Assembly (NCBI GenBank): GCA_039818165.1
Contig: JBCBUL010000012.1
Location: 1 to 64,000, forward strand
DNA: 64,000 nt
Source: UBA5336 sp039818165
GTDB taxonomy: Bacteria; Pseudomonadota; Alphaproteobacteria; Caulobacterales; Hyphomonadaceae
Direction: 5' to 3'
Shown: in pieces, positions 8,458 through 17,637 of the stretch
How positions within the stretch are numbered: the first letter of the stretch is position 1
Layout of the letters: every line of letters begins with the position of its first letter
Notes under the pieces: generated by a model
Told to the model about the DNA's origin: nothing
What the model saw: the letters and a program-made list of their open reading frames with translations, nothing else
Databases searched by the model: none
Position numbers and translations under genes: made by a program

Positions 8458-9390
8458 ATGGCGAAACCCACAGTTTTCATCGATGGCGAAGCCGGCACAA
8501 CGGGCCTGCAGATCCGGGAGCGCTTGGTTGATCGCAACGATATTGAGTTGCTCTCGATTGATCCGGATAAACGGAAAGATGAGAGTGCGCGGGCTGCGCT
8601 GTTGAACGCGGCCGATGTGGCGATCCTCTGCCTGCCCGATGATGCGGCACGGGATGCGGTGAAGCTGGTGTCCAACCCCGACACAGTAATCATCGACGCG
8701 TCCAGCGCCCACCGCACCCATCCCGACTGGACCTATGGCTTTCCGGAAATGGCTCCGGGGCAGCGCGATACGATCCGCCAGTCCAAGAGGATAAGCAATC
8801 CAGGCTGCTACCCCACGGGGTTCATCGCTTTGGTGCGGCCTTTGGTTGAGGAAGGCATTCTTCCGTCGGATTATCCCATCACAGTGAATGCCGTGTCTGG
8901 CTACACAGGCGGCGGGCGCAAGATGATCGAGGAATTCGAGGCGGGCGGCCCCCCGTATCGCGCCTATGCGCTCGGTCAGGAACATAAGCACCCGCCCGAG
9001 ATGATGACCCATACCGGGCTTACCCATTTGCCCATGTTCACACCCGCTGTGGGCAATTTTGCCCAGGGCATGCTCATAGAGGTGCCGTTGCCCCTGTGGA
9101 GTTTGCCCGAACGGCCGAGCCTTAAAACGGTTAAATCGGAAATCGCCAAAGCCTATTTCGGCGAGCGGTTTGTTGACGTCGCCCATCTCAGCAATGACAT
9201 CGAAGCCAACGGCCTGAGCCCCGAAGCCCTGAACGGGACGAACCGTATGGAGCTTTTCGTCTTCGGCACTGACGATCAGGCGCGCCTGATCGCGCGGCTC
9301 GACAATCTCGGCAAGGGCGCGTCCGGTGCGGCGGTGCAAAACCTCAACCTCGTCCTCGGTGTGGACGAGGCGACAGGCCTTACGGCCTAG
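8458..9390 (+). CDS. argC: N-acetyl-gamma-glutamyl-phosphate reductase (type 2)
   Basis: A 310-aa enzyme of the short ArgC class, which reduces N-acetylglutamyl phosphate to the semialdehyde in arginine synthesis. The N-terminal FIDGEAGTTGLQIRERL binds NADPH. The catalytic cysteine is in SNPGCYPTG (Cys117), and SGYTGGGRKMIEEFE plus the HKHPPEM histidines are typical of the family. A GAGGGG ribosome site precedes the ATG. It sits alone between rpsI and the convergent phaC, with a 4-base overlap with the latter. Confidence 0.94.
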   Translation: MAKPTVFIDGEAGTTGLQIRERLVDRNDIELLSIDPDKRKDESARAALLNAADVAILCLPDDAARDAVKLVSNPDTVIIDASSAHRTHPDWTYGFPEMAPGQRDTIRQSKRISNPGCYPTGFIALVRPLVEEGILPSDYPITVNAVSGYTGGGRKMIEEFEAGGPPYRAYALGQEHKHPPEMMTHTGLTHLPMFTPAVGNFAQGMLIEVPLPLWSLPERPSLKTVKSEIAKAYFGERFVDVAHLSNDIEANGLSPEALNGTNRMELFVFGTDDQARLIARLDNLGKGASGAAVQNLNLVLGVDEATGLTA

Positions 9391-11489
9391 CTTTCCGAAG
9401 CGGGCTTGACGCCTTTAGGGCGACGCGGCGCCGAGGGTTTAGTGCGGGCTGGCGCTTTGCGCGTGGTGGTTTTTGCCGCCGGTTTGCTCTCCGCGACAGC
9501 CTTTGGCGCTGCCCGCTTGCGGGGAGCAGGCTTCGGCTTAGGGGCGGCGGCCTTGGGCTGGGGCGTCTTTGCGGTTTTCGCTGCTGTCGTGCCTGACTTG
9601 CGGGTAGCGGGCGCTTTGCGGCGGACCCGACGTTTTTGGGGAGGCGGCACAACGGTTTCGCCCCGCGCGCGGGCCTCTGCCATTTCTTTCAAACGGGCTG
9701 CGACATAAGCACCGGGCGCAGCGCCCAGGCCCGCATCTTCGGGCGAACGCGCAGCGACCTGTTTGCCGGAAAGTGGCTGCAGCCAGCTCCACCAGGATGG
9801 CCACCAGGACCCAGGATGTTCTTCACATCCTTCCATCCATTCGTGGACGGTCTCTGGCAAGGCGCCGTCATTCAACCAGTGTTGATACTTGTTGGCATCC
9901 GGATGGTTCACCACGCCAGCAATATGACCTGAGCCTGCCAATACAAAACGAACCGGGCCACCGAAGGCCTGAGCCGTGCGATAGACGCTGTCATAGGGGC
10001 AGATATGGTCGTCGCGGCTCGACTGAACCGTGATCGGAATGCTCACGTCTCCGATATTCACGGTCTCGCCGAACAGTTCGAAATTGCCGCGCGCCAGCGC
10101 GTTATGGCCATAGAAGTCGCGCAGATAAGTCAGATGCGTTGGCCCGGGGATATTGGTCTGATCTGCATTCCAGTAGAGCAAGTCGAAGGGCCGGGGCTTC
10201 TTTCCCATCATGTAATTGTCGACCACATACCGCCAGACAAGGTCTACCGGGCGTAGCCAGTTGAAGGTCTCGCCCATCGTTTCGCCGGGCATGATTCCTT
10301 CATTCTCATCGATGATGCGGGTCACTTCCTCCACGGCTGCGGGGTCCGTGAAGACAAGCAAGTCACCAGCTTTCTCAAAGTCCGACTGGCTGGCGAAGAA
10401 TGTGGCGGAGCGGACCCTGTCATCGCCTTTCTTGGACATATAGGCGAGCGCGGATGTGAGCAGGGTGCCGCCAATGCAATAACCAACCGTGTTGGCCTGA
10501 GGGGCGCCCGTGATCGCGAGGGTTTCTTCAAGTGCCGGGAAGATGCCGTGTTCGACATAATCCTGCCAGGTGAAGTCTTTTGTGACTTCGTCGGCCGAGC
10601 GCCAGGACACGACAAACACGGTCAGCCCCTTGTCGACCAGCCAGCGGATCATCGAGTTCTCTTCGCGCAGATCGAGAATGTAAAACTTGTTGATCCACGG
10701 CGGGAAGATCAGCAGCGGGATATCGTGCGCTTTTGCCGTGCTGGGGGCGTACTGGATCAGTTCGATCAGATCATTGCGAAAGACCACCTGGCCCGGGGCC
10801 GTTGCAACGTTTTCGCCGACCTTGAATGGGGTCTCGTCCGTCTGGCTGATGGACAGCTTGCCGTCGCCGCGTGTCAGGTCTTCGCGGGCTTGCCGCAACC
10901 CTTCCACAACACTCGCGCCGCCGGTCTCCAGCATTTTCTTCAGGGCTGTGGGGTTGGTGGCGAAGAAGTTTGTTGGCGCGAACGCGTCAATTGTCTGGCG
11001 CGTCAGGAATTGTGCCTTGCGCTTGTCTTGTTCGCCGAGTTCGTCGGCCTGGTTCACCAGTGACATCAGCCAATCAGTGTTGAGTTCGTAAGCCTGACGC
11101 ATGAAGTCGAACATGGGATTGGACGTCCACTCCGGGTCCGAAAAGCGCCGGTCAGACTTTGGTCCACCTCCGATCGTGCCACTCATCATGTCGTGCCAAA
11201 GGGACATGTATCCCTGCATGAGCTGCATATTCGCGCTTACAACCCGCTCAGGGTGGCGCGCGACAGACTCGCCCATGCGGGCCATCGCATTCCCGGATCC
11301 GATCATCAGGGGATGATCCTTGGGATTGTCCATGCCTTGGGCTGGGCGTCCGAAGGCGTCGGTCATAAGGCGCTGACTTTCAATCAGGGCCTTGGCCATG
11401 TTTGTGCTCAGTTCCTGGATGGTTTTGGGATCCTGACCCTGCAACAGAGCAGACAGTGATGGAGTGTCTTTGTCCTTAGCGCCTGCCAT
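9387..11489 (-). CDS. phaC: Class I poly(3-hydroxyalkanoate) synthase with H1-like basic tail
   Basis: A 700-aa enzyme polymerising (R)-3-hydroxyacyl-CoA into PHA on the granule surface. The nucleophile is Cys338 in the lipase-like box GYCIGG; the catalytic Asp is in the SSRDDHICP region and the His in GSGHIAG. LIFPPWINKFYILDL and WNADQTNIPGP are typical of class I. Start 11489 (MAGAKDKD) is preferred over upstream in-frame starts because it follows AGGCAGGG. The enzyme proper ends near residue 612. About 88 further residues are rich in Lys, Arg, Ala and Pro (27 basic, 2 acidic) and resemble histone H1/AlgP tails, making it about 100 residues longer than usual. A phasin gene lies at 47.5 kb. 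Confidence 0.93.
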   Translation of the reverse strand: MAGAKDKDTPSLSALLQGQDPKTIQELSTNMAKALIESQRLMTDAFGRPAQGMDNPKDHPLMIGSGNAMARMGESVARHPERVVSANMQLMQGYMSLWHDMMSGTIGGGPKSDRRFSDPEWTSNPMFDFMRQAYELNTDWLMSLVNQADELGEQDKRKAQFLTRQTIDAFAPTNFFATNPTALKKMLETGGASVVEGLRQAREDLTRGDGKLSISQTDETPFKVGENVATAPGQVVFRNDLIELIQYAPSTAKAHDIPLLIFPPWINKFYILDLREENSMIRWLVDKGLTVFVVSWRSADEVTKDFTWQDYVEHGIFPALEETLAITGAPQANTVGYCIGGTLLTSALAYMSKKGDDRVRSATFFASQSDFEKAGDLLVFTDPAAVEEVTRIIDENEGIMPGETMGETFNWLRPVDLVWRYVVDNYMMGKKPRPFDLLYWNADQTNIPGPTHLTYLRDFYGHNALARGNFELFGETVNIGDVSIPITVQSSRDDHICPYDSVYRTAQAFGGPVRFVLAGSGHIAGVVNHPDANKYQHWLNDGALPETVHEWMEGCEEHPGSWWPSWWSWLQPLSGKQVAARSPEDAGLGAAPGAYVAARLKEMAEARARGETVVPPPQKRRVRRKAPATRKSGTTAAKTAKTPQPKAAAPKPKPAPRKRAAPKAVAESKPAAKTTTRKAPARTKPSAPRRPKGVKPASES

Positions 11490-11580
11490 TTGTGTCCCTG
11501 CCTTACTTACGCCCTTCTGTGGAGCACGGTTTATGCTATCAAAAACCATTCGATCCCGTGAGTCTCTAGGGCAAATTACG

Positions 11581-12000
11581 ATGAAGTTCGGTAAAAGCTG
11601 TTTAGCAATTGCCCTGGCAACCAGTTCTACAACCTGTGCTTCCGGCATGGGCAAGGTCCGCGAGACCATCGCGGCGGCCCCGGAGTGGTATCAGGATCGC
11701 GCCGTGGAGGTTCGTGGTGAAGGGTATCCGAGCATCGGCCGTGTGCCAGCCCTGAAAGCCGGAGACCGCAGCCCCGTACAGCTGGAAAGCGGGCGAGATG
11801 ATGCCATTGCGGCCGAGGAATTGTTCCGTCTTGATCCGCGTTCGATCCCTCCCGGTCTGGAACTTGATGCCATGATGGCGTGGGCCGACGCGGCGAAAGC
11901 GTCAGCGGCTGAGGAAGCCGCTGAACCTGGTAACCACTTGACCGATGAAGAGGTTAAAGCGCTAAGGGCGCTGTTTTCAACCGCCCGCGCCACAAGCTGA
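11581..12000 (+). CDS. Small secreted protein of unknown function
   Basis: A 139-aa protein beginning MKFGKSCLAIALATSSTTCAS, a short signal sequence; the Cys19 context (STTC) is a poor lipobox, so either lipoprotein or ordinary export is possible. The mature part has APEWYQDRAVEVRGEGYPSI and an Asp/Glu/Ala-rich C-terminus with a final helical segment (LTDEEVKALRALF). I recognise no family. It is divergent from phaC and 32 bases upstream of the aminotransferase gene, so it may be co-transcribed with it. Confidence 0.6.
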   Translation: MKFGKSCLAIALATSSTTCASGMGKVRETIAAAPEWYQDRAVEVRGEGYPSIGRVPALKAGDRSPVQLESGRDDAIAAEELFRLDPRSIPPGLELDAMMAWADAAKASAAEEAAEPGNHLTDEEVKALRALFSTARATS

Positions 12001-12032
12001 TTTCCCTGGCTGGGACCATCCGGGAGCAAGCC

Positions 12033-13235
12033 ATGTCCTCAGAATTTCACAAGATCAGGCGACTGCCGCCTTACGTGTTTGAACAAGTAAATCGGCGCGC
12101 GGCTGAGCTTCGGGCCGACGGGGCAGACATCATCAATCTGGGCATGGGCAATCCGGACCTGCCTACTCCCCAGCACATTATCGACAAGCTCGTGGAGACA
12201 GCGAACAAGCCCGGCACAAACCGGTATAGCGCCTCGCGGGGTATCCCCGGATTGCGGCGTTCATTGGCCGCATATTATGCGCGCCGGTTTGGCGTCTCGC
12301 TGGACAAGGATCGTGAGGTCGTGGTCACGCTGGGCTCCAAGGAAGGCTTTGCGAATCTTGCCCAAGCCATGGCTGCGCCAGGCGATGTGATTCTGTCACC
12401 GGATCCATCCTATCCAATCCACAGTTTCGGCTTCCTGATGGCGGGGGCTTCGATCCGAAACATTCCAGCGCTGACGGCAGAGCAATACCTCTCCGGCCTT
12501 AGCCATGCGATGAAGTACACGAACCCCAAGCCAACGGCGATGGTGCTGTGTTATCCGTCGAATCCAACCGCGGAAGTTGTTGGCCTGGATTTTTACAAGG
12601 AAGCGGTGGCTTTCGCGAAGAAGCACGAAATCTGGATCCTGTCAGACCTTGCTTACAATGAAATTTATTTCGGTGATCCCCCTCCGTCGATCCTGCAAGT
12701 GGATGGCGCCCGTGACGTGGCCGTTGAGACTACATCAATGTCCAAGACCTATTCGATGGCTGGATGGCGCGTGGGATTTGTGGCCGGCAATGAACGCCTC
12801 ATTGCGGCCCTAGCGCGGGTCAAATCCTATCTCGATTATGGTGCCTACACGCCCATCCAGGTTGCTGCTTGCGCTGCGTTGGACGGCCCGCAGGACTGCG
12901 TGGATGAAGCGCGTGAAATCTATAAGTCGCGCAGAGATGCTCTTGTGGAGAGCTTTACGCGCGCCGGATGGGAAATTCCGTCTCCGGATGCATCCATGTT
13001 TGCCTGGGCGAAGATTCCAGCCGCCTGCGAAGGACTTTCCAGCCTCGAATTCAGCCTGGAGCTCATGAATGGCGCCCATGTTGGTGTTTCGCCTGGCACT
13101 GGGTTTGGCGAGTATGGCGAGGGCTATGTCCGCATTGCCCTTGTCGAGAATGAGCAGCGCATCCGTCAGGCGGCGCGCAACATCAAGAAGTTCCTTGCGG
13201 CCAAGGCCGAAGGCGCGGATCAAGCCGCAGCCTGA
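12033..13235 (+). CDS. Class I/II aminotransferase, AlaC/LL-DAP aminotransferase-like
   Basis: A 400-aa fold-type I PLP enzyme. Signatures are NLGMGNPDLPTP (35-46), the YSASRGIPGLRR loop, the CYPSNPTAEV substrate and cofactor segment, and Lys238 in SMSKTYSMAGWR, which forms the Schiff base. Its length and GMGNPDLPTP block fit alanine/glutamate-pyruvate aminotransferases of the AlaC group. A GGGAG site precedes ATG 12033. It lies 29 bases upstream of hom, an arrangement I recall from other alphaproteobacteria, which suggests an amino acid biosynthesis operon with hom, and perhaps glpX. The exact amino donor is uncertain. Confidence 0.88.
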   Translation: MSSEFHKIRRLPPYVFEQVNRRAAELRADGADIINLGMGNPDLPTPQHIIDKLVETANKPGTNRYSASRGIPGLRRSLAAYYARRFGVSLDKDREVVVTLGSKEGFANLAQAMAAPGDVILSPDPSYPIHSFGFLMAGASIRNIPALTAEQYLSGLSHAMKYTNPKPTAMVLCYPSNPTAEVVGLDFYKEAVAFAKKHEIWILSDLAYNEIYFGDPPPSILQVDGARDVAVETTSMSKTYSMAGWRVGFVAGNERLIAALARVKSYLDYGAYTPIQVAACAALDGPQDCVDEAREIYKSRRDALVESFTRAGWEIPSPDASMFAWAKIPAACEGLSSLEFSLELMNGAHVGVSPGTGFGEYGEGYVRIALVENEQRIRQAARNIKKFLAAKAEGADQAAA

Positions 13236-13264
13236 AAAGGGCCTGTAAAAGGACGAGGGGTAGT

Positions 13265-14548
13265 ATGAAAACGTTGAAGCTGGGCATTGCAGGCCTGGGG
13301 CATGTGGGCTGCGGTTTGATCGAGCTGATTGAACGCCAGGCGAAACTGCGCCTGCCGGGCCGTATTGAGATTACTGGCGTCTCGGCGCGCTCGCGTTCGC
13401 GCAACCGCCCGGTGTCGATCGACGGATACGCCTGGTTCGATGACGCGGCTCAGCTGGCAACATCTGACGATGTGGACGTTTTTGTAGAATTGATGGGTGG
13501 GTCGGATGGACCGGCGAAAGTGGCGGTCGAAGCAGCACTTGCTGCTGGCAAGCCTGTTGTCACGGCGAACAAGGCGCTGATCGCCGAGCACGGTCAGGCG
13601 CTCGCGGATGTTGCAGAAAAGAACTCCGTCGATCTCTTGTTTGAAGCAGCCGTGGCGGGCGGAGTCCCCGTCGTCAGAGTGCTGCGCGATTCCCTGAGCG
13701 GCGTGGAAGTGCAGCGTGTTGCAGGCATCCTGAATGGAACGTGTAATTTCCTGACAACGACGATGCTTGAGACCGGGCGATCCTATGCTGACGTGTTGGA
13801 GGAGGCCCAGAAGCTTGGATTTGCAGAAGCTGACCCGACGCTTGATGTGTCTGGGATGGATGCGGCGCACAAAATTGCAATTCTTTCAGCCATGGCGTTC
13901 TCCGCCAGTCTCGATTTTTCCAAGGTCGATGTCTCAGGCGTCGATCAGGTGGGCCTTCTCGACCTGAAACTTGCAGACAAGCTGGGATACCGCATCAAGC
14001 TGATTGCCGAGGGCGTCCTGGTGCAGGAGGGCGTTGTCTGTCGGGTGGCGCCCATGGCGTTGCCGGAAGCTCATCCCCTCGCGCAGGTGAATGGTGCGCT
14101 GAACACTGTGCGGATTGAGGGCCGGCCCCTGGGCGCCGTTACCTTGACTGGACCCGGTGCGGGACCTGGCCCTACGGCCAGCGCGGTGATGGGTGATGTC
14201 GCGAAACTGTTTAATCCGGGTGTTCGATCAGCGTTTGGGCGTGCAGAGCACCATCCCCAGCGCCAGTTCACGGCGGCTTCGCAGGATGAAGAGTGTGCCT
14301 ACTTCATACGCGCGCGATTGTCTGACCGTTCTGGTGCGTTGGCGCGGCTTTCGGAAGCTCTTGCGGCTCATGGTGTATCCGTTGATCAATTGATGCAGGA
14401 AAGCGCTGACGACGAGAATGCGAGCCCGATTGCGATCGTGACGCATATTTGCCCACGCCACCAGGTAGACGCGGCCATGGCACAGCTTTCGCAACTCGAC
14501 GTCCTGGTTGACGCCGCGCACCTGATCCGTATCGAAGCGGCATCATAA
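13265..14548 (+). CDS. hom: Homoserine dehydrogenase
   Basis: A 427-aa enzyme reducing aspartate semialdehyde to homoserine, on the way to Thr, Met and Ile. The N-terminal nucleotide site is GIAGLGHVGCGLIELI. VTANKALIAEHG and the GGVPVVRVLRDSL and GILNGTCNFLTTTM blocks form the catalytic domain, and the C-terminal 80 residues are an ACT domain (RLSDRSGALARLSEALAAHG), the usual site of threonine feedback. A GAGGGG ribosome site precedes ATG 13265. Length is normal for the ACT-containing form. Confidence 0.96.
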   Translation: MKTLKLGIAGLGHVGCGLIELIERQAKLRLPGRIEITGVSARSRSRNRPVSIDGYAWFDDAAQLATSDDVDVFVELMGGSDGPAKVAVEAALAAGKPVVTANKALIAEHGQALADVAEKNSVDLLFEAAVAGGVPVVRVLRDSLSGVEVQRVAGILNGTCNFLTTTMLETGRSYADVLEEAQKLGFAEADPTLDVSGMDAAHKIAILSAMAFSASLDFSKVDVSGVDQVGLLDLKLADKLGYRIKLIAEGVLVQEGVVCRVAPMALPEAHPLAQVNGALNTVRIEGRPLGAVTLTGPGAGPGPTASAVMGDVAKLFNPGVRSAFGRAEHHPQRQFTAASQDEECAYFIRARLSDRSGALARLSEALAAHGVSVDQLMQESADDENASPIAIVTHICPRHQVDAAMAQLSQLDVLVDAAHLIRIEAAS

Positions 14549-14586
14549 AACGTCTTGGCGTTATTCAAACGCCCCGGAGGGATACA

Positions 14587-15537
14587 ATGAACAGCATTTT
14601 GACCGGCCATCTCGCCGATGCCATGGTTCGCGTAACGGAGATTACGGCGATTGCAGCGTCCAGCGAAGTTGGACGCGGTGACGAGAAGAAAGCAGACCAA
14701 GCCGCCGTTGATGCCATGCGCACAGCGTTTAACGCGATCGACTTCAAGGGCCGCGTCGTCATTGGTGAAGGAGAGCGCGATGAAGCGCCCATGCTTTACA
14801 TCGGCGAGGAAGTGGGAACCGGAAACGGGCACGAGATCGATATCGCGCTCGATCCCCTTGAAGGCACGACACTGACTGCCAAAGCCATGGCGAATGCGTT
14901 GGCTGTATTGGCGATCGCGCCGCGCGGCGGCCTCTTGTATGCCCCCGACACATATATGGACAAGCTGGCCATTGGTCCTGGCTATCCGGACGGCGTCGTC
15001 GACCTTCACGCCTCTCCTGCTGAGAACGCAGCGGAACTGGCCAAGGCCAAGGGTGTGGACGTCTCCCAGATCACGGCATGCGTGCTCGACCGCGCCCGGC
15101 ATTCGGATATCATCGAAAGCCTCCGCTCCGTCGGCGTTCGGATCAAGCTGATCACCGATGGGGATGTGGCTGGCGTCATCGCCACAACCGATCCCAAGAC
15201 CGGTGTTGATCTCTATCTCGGCCAGGGCGGCGCACCGGAAGGCGTTCTTGCGGCAGCCGCGCTCAAATGCGTTGGCGGCCAGATGCAGGGCCAGCTTGTT
15301 TTCCGCAGTGAGGACGAGCGTGCCCGGGCCTCGCGAACAGGTATCACGGACTTCGACAAAACCTACTCGCTGAACGAGTTGGCGTCTGGCGAAACTGTTT
15401 TTTGCGCCACAGGCGTAACCGACGGCGACCTTCTAGGTGGCGTGCGCAATGATGGTGGTTTCATCGATACGCACACCCTCGTAATGACGTCAGCCGATGG
15501 TCAGGTGCGCCGGATTCACTCCCGTCACCGGGCCTGA
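14587..15537 (+). CDS. glpX: Class II fructose-1,6-bisphosphatase
   Basis: A 316-aa GlpX-type phosphatase of gluconeogenesis. It carries the metal and phosphate motifs GEGERDEAPMLYIGEEVG and DPLEGTTLTA, and the GGAPEGVLAAAALKC segment near the fructose site. A GGAGGG sequence sits 7 bases before ATG 14587. It lies 38 bases after hom; hom-glpX-recJ is an order I recall from several alphaproteobacteria, although the functions differ. Confidence 0.96.
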   Translation: MNSILTGHLADAMVRVTEITAIAASSEVGRGDEKKADQAAVDAMRTAFNAIDFKGRVVIGEGERDEAPMLYIGEEVGTGNGHEIDIALDPLEGTTLTAKAMANALAVLAIAPRGGLLYAPDTYMDKLAIGPGYPDGVVDLHASPAENAAELAKAKGVDVSQITACVLDRARHSDIIESLRSVGVRIKLITDGDVAGVIATTDPKTGVDLYLGQGGAPEGVLAAAALKCVGGQMQGQLVFRSEDERARASRTGITDFDKTYSLNELASGETVFCATGVTDGDLLGGVRNDGGFIDTHTLVMTSADGQVRRIHSRHRA

Positions 15538-15601
15538 GCTTTCGCGCAACGGGCGAAGACCTGATCTACCCAAGGCGGACGCGACTCGCTAAACCTTGGG
15601 C

Positions 15602-17404
15602 ATGTCCGCGCAAGAAGCTTCGCCAGAGCGCCTTTTCGGCGTTTCCAATTCCCTGACGGGGCGATTTTGGTGCATGGAGGCGCCAGACCCGCTCCGCGTG
15701 CGCCAGTTGGCGGCACATCTCGGCAACGACGATTTGCTGGCGCGGTTGCTGGCCCTGCGCGAAGTCGGCCCAAATGAGGTGGCCAGCTTCCTTGCGCCGA
15801 CCTTGCGCAGCGAGTTTCCAGACCCCTCCAGCTTCACCGACATGGACAAAGCGGCCGTCCTCGTGCTTGACGCGATCCTTGAAGGGCAGAATGTTGCTGT
15901 CTTTGCGGATTATGATGTCGATGGCGGAACCTCTTCGGCGCTTTTGGCCAGATATTTCCGCGCCTGGGGCCGCGACCTTGGCCTCTACGTCCCGGACCGG
16001 CTGACAGAAGGCTATGGCCCGTCACCCGAAGCGTTTCGGCACCTGAAGGCCAGTGGGGCGGACCTCGTCATTACCGTGGACTGCGGTGCAGCTGCGCTAT
16101 CGGCCCTGCAGGAGGCGCGCGACATCGACCTGCCCATTGTGGTTATCGACCATCACCTGATGCATGGCGAAATCCCCGAAACAGCCGCGTTGGTGAACCC
16201 GAACCGGCCTGATTGTCAGTCTGGATGCGGGCATCTTGCCGCTGCGGGCGTCGTGTTCGTTTTTCTTGCGGCGTTGAATCGGCTTGCCCGCCAGCGCAAG
16301 CTCGCGCCGGAGGGTGGGCGCCTTCCGGACCCGATTCAATGGCTCGATCTGGCAGCACTCGGCACACTTTGCGACATGGCGCCCCTGCATGGTGTGAATC
16401 GCGCCTTTGTCCGGCAAGGACTGACCATACTAAGTCGAAGCGAAAATGTGGGCCTGCGCGCACTCGCCGATGTGGCGGGACTGGGGGAAGTGTCGAGCGT
16501 GTATCACGCCACTTTCATGTTAGGGCCGCGCCTGAATGCTGGTGGGCGGGTCGGCGACCCCTGGCTCGCTGCAAAACTGTTGGCCAGTGACGACCGCACT
16601 GAAGCGCTGGACCTTGCTGAAAAACTGCACGGACTGAACGATGCCCGTAAAGCAATTGAAGCTGATATCCTGACCCAGGCAACGGCATCGGCCGAACGCC
16701 AATTGGAGGAGAATCCGGACCGGGGCATCCTGATCGCTGGCGGGGAAGGGTGGCACCCAGGAGTCATCGGAATTGTCGCGGGACGTTTAAAAGACAGGTT
16801 CCACCTACCGTCCATTGTCATCGGTTGGGGCGCCGAACTCGGGCCAGTCGCAAAAGGCTCTGCGCGATCTGTTCCTGGCGTGAATATTGGCGATGCCATA
16901 GCGGCAGCGGCGACGGAAGGTGTCATCCTGAGTGGCGGCGGTCATGCGATGGCGGGGGGGCTTAGTTGCGCACCCGAGCAAATCCGAGAGCTCGATACCT
17001 GGATGTGCGCGCACATGGACCAGTTCAAGACCGAACGTATCGCGGCGAGGGAACTCTCGATAGATGTCCTGCTGGCTCCGGGGGCGGCGACGCCTGAGCT
17101 GTTTGACGAAGTCGCCAGGATTGGGCCGTTTGGGGCAGGGGCGCCTGAGCCTGTGTTTGCCATCAGAAATGTGCGTGCAGTTGGTGCCCGGCGGATTGGT
17201 ACCAATCACTTGAAGTTTTCGGCGGAAGACGAAACCGGACGCGTTGAGTGTTTGGCCTGGCGGATGGCCGATGAACCCCTTGGTGCGGCGGCGATCAATG
17301 GAAGCAGGCTTCATCTGGCTGGCCGACTGAAAACCGATACATGGAACGGTCGCAGGCGCGTGCAGTTCGAAGTGATGGACGCTGCGCTCGTTGACGACGC
17401 GTGA
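15602..17404 (+). CDS. recJ: Single-stranded-DNA 5'-3' exonuclease RecJ
   Basis: A 600-aa DHH-superfamily nuclease acting in recombination and mismatch repair. Motif I is DYDVDG (103-108), motif II ITVDCG, motif III VVIDHHL; motif IV sits in the ALGTLCDMAPL segment, and the DHHA1 glycine motif is GGHAMAGG. A C-terminal OB-like domain (FSAEDETGRVECLAWRM) is present. ATG 15602 is taken as the start; an in-frame TTG lies two codons earlier. Length is normal. Confidence 0.95.
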   Translation: MSAQEASPERLFGVSNSLTGRFWCMEAPDPLRVRQLAAHLGNDDLLARLLALREVGPNEVASFLAPTLRSEFPDPSSFTDMDKAAVLVLDAILEGQNVAVFADYDVDGGTSSALLARYFRAWGRDLGLYVPDRLTEGYGPSPEAFRHLKASGADLVITVDCGAAALSALQEARDIDLPIVVIDHHLMHGEIPETAALVNPNRPDCQSGCGHLAAAGVVFVFLAALNRLARQRKLAPEGGRLPDPIQWLDLAALGTLCDMAPLHGVNRAFVRQGLTILSRSENVGLRALADVAGLGEVSSVYHATFMLGPRLNAGGRVGDPWLAAKLLASDDRTEALDLAEKLHGLNDARKAIEADILTQATASAERQLEENPDRGILIAGGEGWHPGVIGIVAGRLKDRFHLPSIVIGWGAELGPVAKGSARSVPGVNIGDAIAAAATEGVILSGGGHAMAGGLSCAPEQIRELDTWMCAHMDQFKTERIAARELSIDVLLAPGAATPELFDEVARIGPFGAGAPEPVFAIRNVRAVGARRIGTNHLKFSAEDETGRVECLAWRMADEPLGAAAINGSRLHLAGRLKTDTWNGRRRVQFEVMDAALVDDA

Positions 17405-17491
17405 CATTCCGCCCCCTGACAGCCTTTGACCTCACATCAAAGCTTGTCAGCCTGCATCGACCCCGCTATATCGCGCCTCTCCACCGTGTGC

Positions 17492-17566
17492 GCTCCCTTC
17501 GTCTATCGGCTAGGACGCCAGGTTTTCAACCTGGAAAGAGGGGTTCGATTCCCCTAGGGAGTGCCA
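17492..17566 (+). tRNA. tRNA-Glu (anticodon TTC)
   Basis: A cloverleaf with acceptor GCTCCCT/AGGGAGT, anticodon stem CCAGG/CCTGG around loop TTTTCAA, and a standard T-loop in GGGGTTCGATTCCCC. CCA is encoded. Anticodon TTC reads GAA and GAG. Confidence 0.97.
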
Positions 17567-17637
17567 TCGGCTGGGCCTTCACCACAGTTTAAGGCCCCCA
17601 TGCTTAGAAGGCGGGAAACGTTCTGCAGGACCTTCCC

